A stretch of DNA of 64,000 bases, taken from CBDCUI01 sp965223115. Lineage in GTDB: Bacteria > Pseudomonadota > Gammaproteobacteria > UBA4575. The translations under genes were made by a program, and so were the position numbers. Below, one piece after another: positions 27,879 to 36,977 of the stretch (the stretch's first letter is position 1; every line of letters begins with the position of its first letter). The stretch lies in contig OZ244982.1 of NCBI GenBank assembly GCA_965223115.1, positions 744,001-808,000 of the forward strand, given 5' to 3'. The notes under the pieces are model-generated. The model saw nothing but the letters and a program-made list of their open reading frames with translations, was not told the DNA's origin and did no database searches.

Positions 27879-28253
27879 ATGTTTGATGATGAACAAAAAA
27901 TAGTGGAAATATGTAATGCTGTGTATGGCATTATGCAAATCGTCACCCATGACTTACCTATACCTAGTTCCGAAAAGACGCGTAATATCAGAAAAAAAAT
28001 ATCCGTCTTTACATATGGAATAATTATTGAACTTACTAAAGAGCTTGGCGTCAATGAAGATAGTGTATATGCTAAATACTTATTAATGGGAGGGCTTAAT
28101 AGTGAGCAAGCAGATAAAATTGTGGCACGTACACGTGATGAATTTTGCGTATATGAATTTGGAGATGATTGCTTAAAAGCTGCAAATAACGTCGTTAATC
28201 AATGGAAGGCAGGTGATAAAGATCTTCAAAAGTATTTAATACGCTTATTGTAA
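27879..28253 (+). CDS. Conserved-looking hypothetical protein downstream of rapA
   Basis: The 124-residue protein begins MFDDEQKIVEICNAVYGIMQ and is predicted all-helical, with no signal peptide or membrane segment. It contains two cysteines close to the C-terminus in DEFCVYEFGDDCLKAA. The start lies 23 bases after rapA, so it may share its transcript. I do not recognise a family. It is followed by a truncated thioredoxin-like gene remnant. Confidence 0.65.
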   Translation: MFDDEQKIVEICNAVYGIMQIVTHDLPIPSSEKTRNIRKKISVFTYGIIIELTKELGVNEDSVYAKYLLMGGLNSEQADKIVARTRDEFCVYEFGDDCLKAANNVVNQWKAGDKDLQKYLIRLL

Positions 28254-28265
28254 TTAGTAATATTT

Positions 28266-28442
28266 TATCGTGCATTGTATGATTCACTAGCTAAAATGAA
28301 CAGTGATGGGACTGTAAAACATATTAATGATGAGCCCACTGAGTTCTATGTTCATGATGTAATTCAGTCTGCACTTACAAATAAAGAAGTTGAAATAAAA
28401 GAAACACGTGCACATGGCTGCAGTGTAAAATATGTACAGTAA
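28266..28442 (+). pseudogene. C-terminal remnant of a redoxin-family protein
   Basis: The frame YRALYDSLAKMNSDGTVKHI then DVIQSALTNKEVEIKETRAHGCSVKY and stop matches the C-terminal end of AhpC/TSA-like thioredoxin-family proteins. These end with an L-x-x-A-L-x-x-x-L-x-x-K-x-V-x-x-x-x-T-x-A-x-G-C-x-I-K pattern. A stop codon lies just upstream and no redoxin core or CxxC site precedes it, so about the first two thirds of the gene are missing. It is most likely a deletion remnant; a 47-codon frame from an internal ATG is an unlikely alternative. Confidence 0.6.
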
Positions 28443-28965
28443 GCATTTAAGAAATATCGTCTTAATTATTATAAGTCCATTGTTTTTTCTTGCTTGTGAG
28501 GTAAAGGAAGAAATTTCTGCATCTCAACGAGCATACATGCTGCCCGTAACTTTTCAACAATGGTCAGAAAAACTGAACCAACTTAATTCTAATATAGTCG
28601 TAGTAGACATGTGGGCTATGTGGCGCGCTTCATGCCTGGAGAGATTTCCTGAAATGGTGAAATTACATAATAAATATCTAGGCCGCAATGTAAAAGTTTT
28701 ATCCTTGAACATGGATGATCGTGAAGATCTACAGTCTATAAAACGAGCAGAAGAGTTTTTAACTAAGATGAATGCAAGTTTTGAGCATTACAGAATTGAC
28801 GAAAATATGCTTGATGTATTTGAAGAATTTAATCTAATCAGTATACCTGCGGTAATAATCTATGATAAAGGTGGAAAGGAAAAATATCGTTTAACAGGTG
28901 ATAATCCAAACAAGCAATTTACAGAAAAAGACGTCGAATCTGCTATTTTGACCTTATTGCAATAA
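28432..28965 (+). CDS. TlpA-like lipoprotein with a broken CxxC site
   Basis: The 177-residue lipoprotein has a lipobox LACE near Cys22 and a thioredoxin/TlpA fold. The active-site region reads DMWAMWRASCLERFPEM, where Arg65 replaces the first catalytic Cys and only Cys68 remains. The cis-Pro loop SIPAVIIYD is present. It therefore cannot form the usual active-site disulfide. It might bind a partner, act through a single Cys, or be losing function. It overlaps the 3' end of the upstream redoxin remnant by 11 bases, so the pair may descend from a former redox operon. Confidence 0.82.
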   Translation: MYSKHLRNIVLIIISPLFFLACEVKEEISASQRAYMLPVTFQQWSEKLNQLNSNIVVVDMWAMWRASCLERFPEMVKLHNKYLGRNVKVLSLNMDDREDLQSIKRAEEFLTKMNASFEHYRIDENMLDVFEEFNLISIPAVIIYDKGGKEKYRLTGDNPNKQFTEKDVESAILTLLQ

Positions 28966-29017
28966 GCTATATAAAAATACTAGGTATTATTGTTTATATA
29001 AGTTAAATTTTGTTTCA

Positions 29018-30010
29018 ATGGATATACAGACTTCGCATCCCTTCGAGACGCTTACCCCCGATTTTATTTTAAACTCGATTGAAAAACATAATTATCCATG
29101 TGATGGTCGAATATTGGCTTTGAATAGCTACGAGAATCGTGTGTATCAAGTGGGTATTGAGGGTAGTGAACCCTTGATCGCTAAATTCTATCGTCCTCAA
29201 AGATGGACAAATGAACAAATTTTGGAAGAGCATCTATATTCAATCGAACTCGCTGAACATGAGCTACCAGTCGTACCGCCATTACGAATTAATGGAGAAA
29301 CATTGTTACATTGTGATAATGACTTTCGTCTGGCTTTGTATTTAAGAAAGGGTGGTCACGCACCAGAATTAGACAATCTTGATAATCTGTTTATTTTGGG
29401 TCGGTTTTTAGGTCGTATGCACAGGGTTGGTGCGAGTACTTCATTCGAATATCGACCATCTATAACATGTAGAAACTTTGGTCAAGAAAGTGTTGCGTTA
29501 ATTAAGGAAAAGTTTATACCTGAACATGTGCGGGAATCTTATGAAGTTTTGGTTGGTGAGATACTGAAGATTATAGATGATATTTATAGTGATACGGTTG
29601 CATTGGAGAATATTCGTGTTCACGGTGATTGTCATGTGGGTAATATCCTTTGGCGAGATGATGCACCGCATTTTATAGACTTTGACGATGCGCGAATGGC
29701 TCCAGCAATACAAGATATTTGGATGTTATTATCAGGAGATCGTGCACGCCAGCTTGCGCAGCTAAGTGAAATTATGGAAGGCTATAATGAATTTGCAGAG
29801 TTTCCATTACACCAGCTTAAGTACATAGAAGCTTTGAGAACTTTAAGAATAATATATTATAGTGCATGGTTAGCGAGGAGGTGGGATGACCCAGCTTTTC
29901 CGCGTGCATTTCCGTGGTTTAATACTATCCAATATTGGGAACAGCATATACTTGATTTGCGTGAACAGCTTGGAGAATTAAATGAACCTGTTTTAAATAT
30001 GTCTGCATAA
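29018..30010 (+). CDS. srkA: Stress response kinase A (YihE family)
   Basis: The 330-residue protein kinase-like enzyme protects cells under envelope stress in relatives. It shows FETLTPDFILNSIE at the start, the phosphotransferase core VHGDCHVGNILWRDD near residue 205 with the catalytic Asp, and the metal-binding HFIDFDDARMAPAIQD. Family-typical tail residues IYYSAWLARRWDDPAFPRAFP follow (given here only in part as a match). Length is normal. slyX follows after 4 bases, so they are probably co-transcribed. Confidence 0.93.
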   Translation: MDIQTSHPFETLTPDFILNSIEKHNYPCDGRILALNSYENRVYQVGIEGSEPLIAKFYRPQRWTNEQILEEHLYSIELAEHELPVVPPLRINGETLLHCDNDFRLALYLRKGGHAPELDNLDNLFILGRFLGRMHRVGASTSFEYRPSITCRNFGQESVALIKEKFIPEHVRESYEVLVGEILKIIDDIYSDTVALENIRVHGDCHVGNILWRDDAPHFIDFDDARMAPAIQDIWMLLSGDRARQLAQLSEIMEGYNEFAEFPLHQLKYIEALRTLRIIYYSAWLARRWDDPAFPRAFPWFNTIQYWEQHILDLREQLGELNEPVLNMSA

Positions 30011-30014
30011 AAAA

Positions 30015-30221
30015 ATGAGTGAAGATTTGTTAATAGAATTACAAACGAAAATTACCTATCAAGAAGACCTATTAGAAGAATTAAATAAACTAGTAGCTGC
30101 ACAGCAATTACAGATCGATGATTTAAGCAATATCTGTAAAGCATTAGAAGAACGCATTAAAGAAGTTTTACAGAGCCTACCTGAAAACTTTGATACTTCT
30201 GAGAAACCTCCACACTATTGA
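30015..30221 (+). CDS. slyX: SlyX family coiled-coil protein
   Basis: The 68-residue protein has heptad-like leucines (ELQTKITYQEDLLEELNKLV then QQLQIDDLSNICKALEERI) and the typical Pro-rich ending (EKPPHY). SlyX proteins are small coiled coils of unknown cellular role, common in gammaproteobacteria. It starts 4 bases after srkA. It is the last gene before a convergent DUF1223 gene. Confidence 0.88.
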   Translation: MSEDLLIELQTKITYQEDLLEELNKLVAAQQLQIDDLSNICKALEERIKEVLQSLPENFDTSEKPPHY

Positions 30222-30234
30222 TTAATGCTTTATT

Positions 30235-30981
30235 CTATTGGAAGTAATGGCTAGGTAGCCATCCTCCTGTAGCTTGCAACGGCGTTAGATCGCTATCTTG
30301 GTTAATCCAGATTGCAATTCCATATTTATTAGCGTGTGGTTTAATTTGTTTAGGCAGCTCTAGTTGCCAAGAACTATCAGTGCTTGTGCTTTTTAAATGT
30401 GTGAGTAATACAAAATCTTCTCTTAACAATCGATTTGAGTTTTCGCCACTCTTAATGGGTGTTTGATAGCCAAAACCTAATATTGCAACATTTAAAGTTG
30501 CATTATTAATATCAGACACACTGTGGAATTTCACTTTTAGCATATTACCGTTTAGCGTTGCGTTAATCTTCCCAACATCTTTTTCTCCTAGTGTTGGTAC
30601 AGACCGGCCAAAACGACTTCTCCATTCCTTGCCATTAAGAAAAAAACCAGGTGTATAAACCACGTCAGTGTGTCCTTGATGCTTATGTAGACGATGTCGG
30701 TCTGAGTATTTTTGTTTTGAGAAGCGATCTTTCCAACCTAAGTAATCCCAATAATCGACATGAAATATAACTGGTACAAACTCTGCCCATAATTTTGGCT
30801 CATTTTGTAATTCACTAACCCATTCATCTGCAGGTGGGCAACTACTACAGCCTTGTGAGGTATATAGCTCGATAAGCGCAACTTGTTGCTCTACGCTGTT
30901 AAATTGAATTTCTTGCGCACATACAAGTTGTGATATTAGTAAAAACACACTAAATACAATTATTATTATGGCTTTTGTCAT
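30235..30981 (-). CDS. DUF1223 exported thioredoxin-like protein
   Basis: The 248-residue protein has a signal peptide (MTKAIIIIVFSVFLLISQ, cleavage near VCAQE). The DUF1223 signature ELYTSQGCSSCPPADEW has a CSSC redox-like pair near residue 45, and HVDYWDYLGWKDRFS follows. The family resembles thioredoxin folds with a C-terminal beta domain; no enzymatic role is established. The gene has its own promoter region of about 180 bases upstream and faces slyX. Confidence 0.88.
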   Translation of the reverse strand: MTKAIIIIVFSVFLLISQLVCAQEIQFNSVEQQVALIELYTSQGCSSCPPADEWVSELQNEPKLWAEFVPVIFHVDYWDYLGWKDRFSKQKYSDRHRLHKHQGHTDVVYTPGFFLNGKEWRSRFGRSVPTLGEKDVGKINATLNGNMLKVKFHSVSDINNATLNVAILGFGYQTPIKSGENSNRLLREDFVLLTHLKSTSTDSSWQLELPKQIKPHANKYGIAIWINQDSDLTPLQATGGWLPSHYFQ

Positions 30982-31165
30982 AATATTATCCTTTAAGTAT
31001 GGGTTCTAAGCGTACAGATATTTAGGGAAATAGTCACTACTATCAATTAGTTAGTTTTCAAGTATAGTTTGCTATTAATTTGGACTTAAACAAAAATAAT
31101 TTATTTGAGTAAAACTTATGCTAAAAAATTCCATTTAAATAAGGTGTAATTTTTTGGAGGAAATC

Positions 31166-31963
31166 ATGAGCGAACAAAATCCATATCAAGCACCTGATGC
31201 GAACTTAGTCGAAGGTAGACAAAATCAAAATGTAGAACTTACGGTAACTGGAATTAAATCTTTACCAGCCATGTCAGGCTGGGGCTGGGTAAAACAAGCT
31301 TTTGGTTTATTTAAAAAGAGCCCTTTGATTTGGGTACTATTAGTAATAATTTGGTTTGTTTTAAATATTGTGGGCCAGTTGATACCAATAATTGGTCCAA
31401 TAGTGATGTCATTATTGTATGCAGTATTTCTAGCAGGCTTTATGTATGGCTGTGCTGCTTTAGAAAGAGGAGAAAATCTGGAGATTGGGCATTTATTTGC
31501 AGGATTTAAACAAAACACAGGTCCATTAATTGGTCTTGGTGGTTTATATCTGTTAGTCATGATTGCCGTAGGTATAGTTATATTCTTATTAATGCTTGGT
31601 GGTGTCGGAGGTTTGACTGCTTTTACGAATCCTGAAAACCTTCAAGGAGTAGATCCTACATCAATATTAACACCAGGGTTCTTGATTCTTATGCTAGTTA
31701 TTTTTGCATTATTGATTCCATTTATTATGGCATTTTGGTTTGCACCACCTTTAATTGCACTTGGCGGGGTGTCTGTAATGAATTCGCTTAAAATGAGTTT
31801 TATCGGCTGTTTGAAGAATATCGTACCTTTTATAGTTTATGGAATCGCAATGATAATTTTAGCAGTAATTGCTTCTATACCCTTATTTTTAGGTTGGCTG
31901 ATTTTAATACCTGTAAGCATTGCAGTTTTTTATACGGCGTATCGAGAAATTTATACAGCTTAA
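31166..31963 (+). CDS. Multi-pass membrane protein (BPSS1780-like)
   Basis: The 265-residue protein starts MSEQNPYQAPDANLVE, a motif common to a family of bacterial membrane proteins with five or six helices. GGAGG at 31156-31160 fixes the ATG at 31166. After the soluble head, hydrophobic segments begin near residue 55 (PLIWVLLVIIWFVLNIV) and run to the C-terminus. I infer the BPSS1780 family from the head motif and topology. Function is unknown. It is convergent with the DUF58 operon, with only one base between stop codons. Confidence 0.75.
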   Translation: MSEQNPYQAPDANLVEGRQNQNVELTVTGIKSLPAMSGWGWVKQAFGLFKKSPLIWVLLVIIWFVLNIVGQLIPIIGPIVMSLLYAVFLAGFMYGCAALERGENLEIGHLFAGFKQNTGPLIGLGGLYLLVMIAVGIVIFLLMLGGVGGLTAFTNPENLQGVDPTSILTPGFLILMLVIFALLIPFIMAFWFAPPLIALGGVSVMNSLKMSFIGCLKNIVPFIVYGIAMIILAVIASIPLFLGWLILIPVSIAVFYTAYREIYTA

Positions 31964-31964
31964 G

Positions 31965-33269
31965 CTATAGTTTGCTAGCACGTTTAATATTTAAATATTC
32001 ATTTACTAAATAAATTGGTAATTGCTCTGCGATAACGTCTAAACAAATTACGCCTAAATGGCGTAATTCACGATGATTTTCTTTTCTTTGTTGTAAAAAT
32101 TGTTCGGCTGCATGAAACTGAAGGGCATCATCGAGATCAGTAATAGCTTGATCCTGTATCTCGTTTAAAGTTTGTTCCCTCAAATCTGCTAAAATAACGA
32201 GGTGTCTTGTGCTCAAAAGTTTTATTGCAGATAATAAATTATCATTATCATCATTTCTGGTATTTGTGATAATAATTATTAGTGATCTTTTATGTTGTAA
32301 TTTGAGAATATCTTGAGCAGCTTGTATATAGTCTGCCGAGTCTAAAGTTGATGGTAAATCATAAGTTTTATGTAATAAATTTGTAACCGTACTTTTACCT
32401 TTTTTTGGTGGCACCCAGCGTTCATCACCTGCAAACGACTTCAATCCGACTGCATCACCTTGTTGTATCGCTACATAAGAAAGTAATAGCATAGAGTTTA
32501 TGGCTTGATCGAGATGAGTGTATCTTTCATCTGTATGGCGCATTCTGCGGCCACAGTCTAAAAGAAAAACAATCTGCTGATCGCGTTCATCTTGATATTC
32601 TTTAGAAATTAGTCTGTTTAAACGGGAACTGGCTTTCCAATCAATTTGTTTTAAACTGTCACCAAGGTGATATTCGCGTAATTGATGAAAATCATTTCCT
32701 TCACCGCGACGTTGTCTTTTTTTGATTCCAAATTGACTAAGACGGTTATCAGTCGCTAAAAGTATGTATTTGCTAATATCTGCGAAGTTGGGAAATACGC
32801 GTACAGATTTTTCATTTTTATAGAAAAATTTTCGTAGCCATAAGCGTAAAGGAGAACGCCGTAGAATATCTGTACCTTTAAAGTCATAATTGCCGCGAGA
32901 AAGCGGTTTTACCCTATAGCTAAGTTCAATAGTTTGATTAGGCTGCAAAGTAAATTCACTAGAAGCAGATTCTATTATAAATTCCACAGGGTAGTGATCT
33001 TGCGCCTTAATATTTAGATTTATACTAGACTGATTTTGAATGACTTGTTTAACTTTACTCCAGCTATATATTGGTAAATTATGGTTAATCTGACGGTATA
33101 TTGAAAGATTAGGCTTTGTGTAAACTGCAATTGCATCGAAAGTCAAAATAATTATTAACAGTATTCCATAGGTTTTCCATACATAGATAATTTGTGGGAT
33201 AAATGCACTGGCCAAGCCAATTAGCAGCCAAATAGCTACTATCCAGAATGTAATTTTAGATGGCCTCAT
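31965..33269 (-). CDS. DUF58 protein (VWA-like), last gene of MoxR operon
   Basis: The 434-residue protein has two N-terminal membrane helices (about 10-50), a beta-rich region, then the DUF58 core (GEGNDFHQLREYHLGDSLKQ with IDWKASSRLNRL) near residues 190-215. A von Willebrand A-like part follows, with LDCGRRM. DUF58 proteins pair with MoxR ATPases, probably as chaperone-like assembly factors. Its ATG overlaps the moxR stop by 4 bases (ATGA). It is the last of six genes. Confidence 0.88.
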   Translation of the reverse strand: MRPSKITFWIVAIWLLIGLASAFIPQIIYVWKTYGILLIIILTFDAIAVYTKPNLSIYRQINHNLPIYSWSKVKQVIQNQSSINLNIKAQDHYPVEFIIESASSEFTLQPNQTIELSYRVKPLSRGNYDFKGTDILRRSPLRLWLRKFFYKNEKSVRVFPNFADISKYILLATDNRLSQFGIKKRQRRGEGNDFHQLREYHLGDSLKQIDWKASSRLNRLISKEYQDERDQQIVFLLDCGRRMRHTDERYTHLDQAINSMLLLSYVAIQQGDAVGLKSFAGDERWVPPKKGKSTVTNLLHKTYDLPSTLDSADYIQAAQDILKLQHKRSLIIIITNTRNDDNDNLLSAIKLLSTRHLVILADLREQTLNEIQDQAITDLDDALQFHAAEQFLQQRKENHRELRHLGVICLDVIAEQLPIYLVNEYLNIKRASKL

Positions 33270-34267
33270 ATACGTGGAGCTGCAACCTCTTTAAGGATAT
33301 CTTCAACAACCTTATCTACTGGATACCCTTCAATTTCAAGATCAGCATTTAATGTTAAACGATGTCGTAGCACATTAGGTGCAACAAATTTAACGTCATC
33401 AGGTGTTACAAATTCATTACCATTAATTAGAGCATTCGCACGCGCAGCACGTAATAATGCTAAACTACCTCTAGGTCCAGAGCCTATATCAATTCCATTT
33501 CGATTGCGCGTAGCGGCAATGATATTCACTGTGTATTGAATTATTTGCTCATCAATATATAGCTGGGCAGCCGTGTGCTGTAGTTTAACGATTTGCTCTG
33601 GTGTCAATTGTTGTGATACAGATGAAACATCTAGCTTATCTCCAATACTCGAAGAAGTTACTTGCTTAATGATTGCAACTTCATCATCATGAATTGGATA
33701 ATCAATTTTAATTTTAAGCAAAAAGCGATCTAACTGTGCTTCGGGCAAAGGATAAGTCCCTTCTTGTTCAATTGGGTTCTGGGTTGCCAATGTCAAAAAT
33801 GGTTCTTGAAGTTTAAATGATTGGCCTTCTATGGTTACTTGCTGTTCTTGCATAACTTCTAGTAATGCAGATTGAGTTTTCGCAGGGGCTCTATTAATTT
33901 CGTCTGCTAATAAGAAATTACAAAATACTGGTCCACGTCGGACTTTAAACTCAGTTGTTTTCATGTCATACATTACATGGCCGGTAATATCGCTAGGCAT
34001 TAAGTCTGGTGTAAATTGCACTCGGCTAAATTTACCGCCGACGGCTGCAGATAATGCTCGTACTAATAATGTTTTGCCTACACCTGGAACACCTTCTATT
34101 AATGCATGACCTGATGCGATTAGAGTAACCAATATACTTCTAACTACATCATGTTGTCCTACGACTGCAGAATGAATCGCATTTTCTAGATTTGTAATTT
34201 GTTCGTTTGTTTTGTGTAAATCAAGTTTAACTGTTTTATCCATATTACGACCTGCGATTTCATTCAT
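33266..34267 (-). CDS. MoxR-family AAA+ ATPase
   Basis: The 333-residue ATPase has Walker A GVPGVGKTLL near residue 60, Walker B FLLADEINRAPAKTQSALLEVMQEQ (quoted in part as ADEINRAP) and sensor TLATQNPIEQEGTYPLPEAQ. MoxR proteins help assemble or mature complexes; the founding case is methanol dehydrogenase, but this operon type is widespread. I chose the start at 34267 because it gives a 4-base ATGA overlap with the upstream gene. Confidence 0.93.
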   Translation of the reverse strand: MNEIAGRNMDKTVKLDLHKTNEQITNLENAIHSAVVGQHDVVRSILVTLIASGHALIEGVPGVGKTLLVRALSAAVGGKFSRVQFTPDLMPSDITGHVMYDMKTTEFKVRRGPVFCNFLLADEINRAPAKTQSALLEVMQEQQVTIEGQSFKLQEPFLTLATQNPIEQEGTYPLPEAQLDRFLLKIKIDYPIHDDEVAIIKQVTSSSIGDKLDVSSVSQQLTPEQIVKLQHTAAQLYIDEQIIQYTVNIIAATRNRNGIDIGSGPRGSLALLRAARANALINGNEFVTPDDVKFVAPNVLRHRLTLNADLEIEGYPVDKVVEDILKEVAAPRI

Positions 34268-35442
34268 TGTGCTACCCATAATTTCTGTAAGTGATGAGAA
34301 GAGGTTATATATTCGTTTGTGGATTTAGGTTCTGTATATAAAGCTTGTTCGATTGTTTTTGGGGTCATGTCCAACACATCAGCAAGATGTTCAATTCGTT
34401 TAGGTACAGACATATTTTTCAATACTGGATAACGTGATATAAGTGTTTGTTCACACGTTATACGACTTTGGTGAAGCAAACGTTTACCTTTATCTTGACG
34501 CCAGCTAAAACGTGCTAATGCACTTAAATGTTCTAAAATGTTTCGGCTACTTACATCATTTAACGGTATGATTGGTCCAAAACGGCCTTGCATGGCCCAT
34601 ATGCCAATAATAATAAGTACGATAAATGTAATTATGGCATGTTTAGCGTTTTTCCACAGAATTGTAAAAATTGAGTCTGAGGCATTAGTATAAAGCAACC
34701 AAATTTTACTGTTTGTAGATTTATTCGCTGTAGCCAGTTTCCAAATAAGATAGGCATGATCATGATCACCTATACCATAGTTTTCTAGAAAATAGTCGTC
34801 ACTTAGAATGGTAAGTATTCCATTGCCAATTTTTAATTGTAATAGATGAATTCCATACTCATCCTGTAGAGTGAATTGTGCTAAATTTTTAGTATCTACT
34901 AAATGATAATCTGGATAAAAAATTATTGATATTTCAGTTTTGTCTTTAAGCATATATTTAGATACAAGATCATCGCCAGGGTAAGGGGTTTCATTATCAA
35001 ATTTCGTATAACTTGGCACGATGCTATATTCAGCCAGTAATTGGTTGTTATTAAATTTGTCCTTAACATCTTTATCTGTAGGCTCATTATTATATTTATT
35101 GGCAGTCATAATTAGGTGACCACCATTTTCTATCCATTTTTTAAGTTTTATGAATCGAGTAGGGGAAAGTTTAGGGCCATAATCATTTACAAATATCGTT
35201 TCATTTCTAGTGTGCGTAGCTAAAAGCTGGTTTCTAGATCCATCACTTTCAACATCAAGCCCTGTTTTACGTAAATAATATTCAGCAGCTAAATATTGAT
35301 TGATACGCGCTTTAAGTGAGTAATTTGAAGTATTTTCTACTTCTTTATACTCAAAATTTTCAAAGAACCAGATACCGCCTTGTAGACCTAGTATTAAGAA
35401 TAAGCCAATAAAAATAATGTAAAGTAAACGTCGGTTGTTCAC
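34264..35442 (-). CDS. DUF4350 membrane protein
   Basis: The 392-residue protein has an N-terminal membrane helix (LLYIIFIGLFLILGLQGGIW), a globular periplasmic part (residues 30-255) and a second helix (about 265-285, AIITFIVLIIIGIWAMQ). A cytoplasmic tail contains the RFSWRQDKGKRLLHQSR region. This is the DUF4350 type that accompanies MoxR/DUF58. Stop and start codons overlap its neighbours by 4 bases on each side. The exact role is unknown. Confidence 0.82.
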   Translation of the reverse strand: MNNRRLLYIIFIGLFLILGLQGGIWFFENFEYKEVENTSNYSLKARINQYLAAEYYLRKTGLDVESDGSRNQLLATHTRNETIFVNDYGPKLSPTRFIKLKKWIENGGHLIMTANKYNNEPTDKDVKDKFNNNQLLAEYSIVPSYTKFDNETPYPGDDLVSKYMLKDKTEISIIFYPDYHLVDTKNLAQFTLQDEYGIHLLQLKIGNGILTILSDDYFLENYGIGDHDHAYLIWKLATANKSTNSKIWLLYTNASDSIFTILWKNAKHAIITFIVLIIIGIWAMQGRFGPIIPLNDVSSRNILEHLSALARFSWRQDKGKRLLHQSRITCEQTLISRYPVLKNMSVPKRIEHLADVLDMTPKTIEQALYTEPKSTNEYITSSHHLQKLWVAQ

Positions 35443-36977
35443 ACAGAACTCCCGTAATAAACCGACCAGTCTTCTCGCAACTGTAATAATATATCTTCAG
35501 ATGGAATTTGATTGCCATAAGCCAGCAATACCCATGTGTGTGTGAGAGATTTAAAATAATTTGCTTCATTTAAGCTGCGCACTTGTGAAACTAAAAGACT
35601 ACATTCCTGTTCTGTTGCACTGCTTGGGATATCTATATCACCCTGATGAATTATTCTCGATAAACTGGCGCGGTAGAGTAGACTTAATGCTTCGCGACAT
35701 CGTTTTTGATTCAATAATTTGTTAAATTCTTTAGGAATATCTTTAGGTAAAGATTGTCGCGTTACTTCCATCCCCATAATTTTATTTGGAATACATTTCT
35801 CATTACTATCTATGGGTTTGGGCTTTATATTGATCCATTTTGTCCAGCTAGCATATTTGCGTAATAACCAAATAATCAACAATGTGACACCAAGCCAAAT
35901 CAGTATTTCAAAAACTTGTAATCCAATAGATGAGTTTTTCGTGAATGTGTCTCCAAATAACCATTTTAAAAACTTAGTTAACCATTCTGGTGGTTCATCT
36001 GGGTTTTCTTCTGTATGACCTATATAAACCCATTGCTTTTTTTTGCTAGCTTTACCAAAGTCTTCATGGTCTAAAGTTTTTTCAATAAGTTCTTTTGAGG
36101 ACTCTATTGTAATTTCTTGGCTAGCATATACGGATTTATTAACATCTATAATGGATATGAGACACAAGCTGGCTGCAATATAAATAATATTAAGGTTGCC
36201 AAGAATTTTTCTCGCAGGAATATTTAATGCTATACGGTTATCCATTTGTTTAAAGGCAAGCTCAATATCCCAACCTTCTAGCTTTGTACGCCGAGTTATA
36301 TAAAGCGAAAATCCTGCTGCAACATAGAAAGGCGCAATTATTGATATGCTTATAAAGTAAGAAAAGTTAATCAATAAATTTAAGCTGACATTTTCAGATT
36401 CTATTATTTCTATAAAGTTTTCTTCTATTAATTCAGAAGGTGCTAGCATAAAAAAAAATACTAATATTGCTAAATAAAATAACAATTCTAAGTTTACGCA
36501 TATGAAAGTTAGCAGCTGACTGGAATTGCTTTGCTGTGCATGTAAAACAGCAAGCCTTGCATTCCGTTTTTTTCCTGTTAATCCTTCTAGCATCGCGACA
36601 GGATTATTAAATGATCGACTTAAGCTTAGTCTTCTCCAGAGTAAAACCGCAGCAAGCTGTGGTTTAATTATTTGGAAGTAATTATTGAGTACATAACTAA
36701 GTGTCACTGGTTCAGAAAATAATTGCCTGCTTAGAATAAACAATATAGGTTGTTCATATAGCGGTTTTAGCCACCAAAAAAATATAAATACTAAAGATGC
36801 AATAAAAGGATCTGCATATAAAGTAATAGGTGCTGTTATTAAAAATACAGGTAAGGCACTAATGACCCAAACACACCACAGTTTGATAAACCATTGCCTT
36901 GCCAGAGCAAAGCCCAGGTCTATAGCTTCCATGTTAGAGCGTTTGCGCAGAGCGACGGCCAGTGATTCAACTTGCAT
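35439..36977 (-). CDS. DUF4129 membrane protein
   Basis: The 512-residue protein has about six membrane helices (residues 30-300, and one near 355-375, WLGVTLLIIWLL). A soluble C-terminal DUF4129 domain is rich in REALSLLYRASLSRI and EQECSLLV motifs. I take the ATG at 36977 over a TTG at 36995; AGGAACAC lies just before it. It overlaps the SpoIIM-like gene by 11 bases. DUF4129 members occur in MoxR/DUF58 operons and in some transglutaminase proteins. Function is unknown. Confidence 0.82.
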   Translation of the reverse strand: MQVESLAVALRKRSNMEAIDLGFALARQWFIKLWCVWVISALPVFLITAPITLYADPFIASLVFIFFWWLKPLYEQPILFILSRQLFSEPVTLSYVLNNYFQIIKPQLAAVLLWRRLSLSRSFNNPVAMLEGLTGKKRNARLAVLHAQQSNSSQLLTFICVNLELLFYLAILVFFFMLAPSELIEENFIEIIESENVSLNLLINFSYFISISIIAPFYVAAGFSLYITRRTKLEGWDIELAFKQMDNRIALNIPARKILGNLNIIYIAASLCLISIIDVNKSVYASQEITIESSKELIEKTLDHEDFGKASKKKQWVYIGHTEENPDEPPEWLTKFLKWLFGDTFTKNSSIGLQVFEILIWLGVTLLIIWLLRKYASWTKWINIKPKPIDSNEKCIPNKIMGMEVTRQSLPKDIPKEFNKLLNQKRCREALSLLYRASLSRIIHQGDIDIPSSATEQECSLLVSQVRSLNEANYFKSLTHTWVLLAYGNQIPSEDILLQLREDWSVYYGSSV

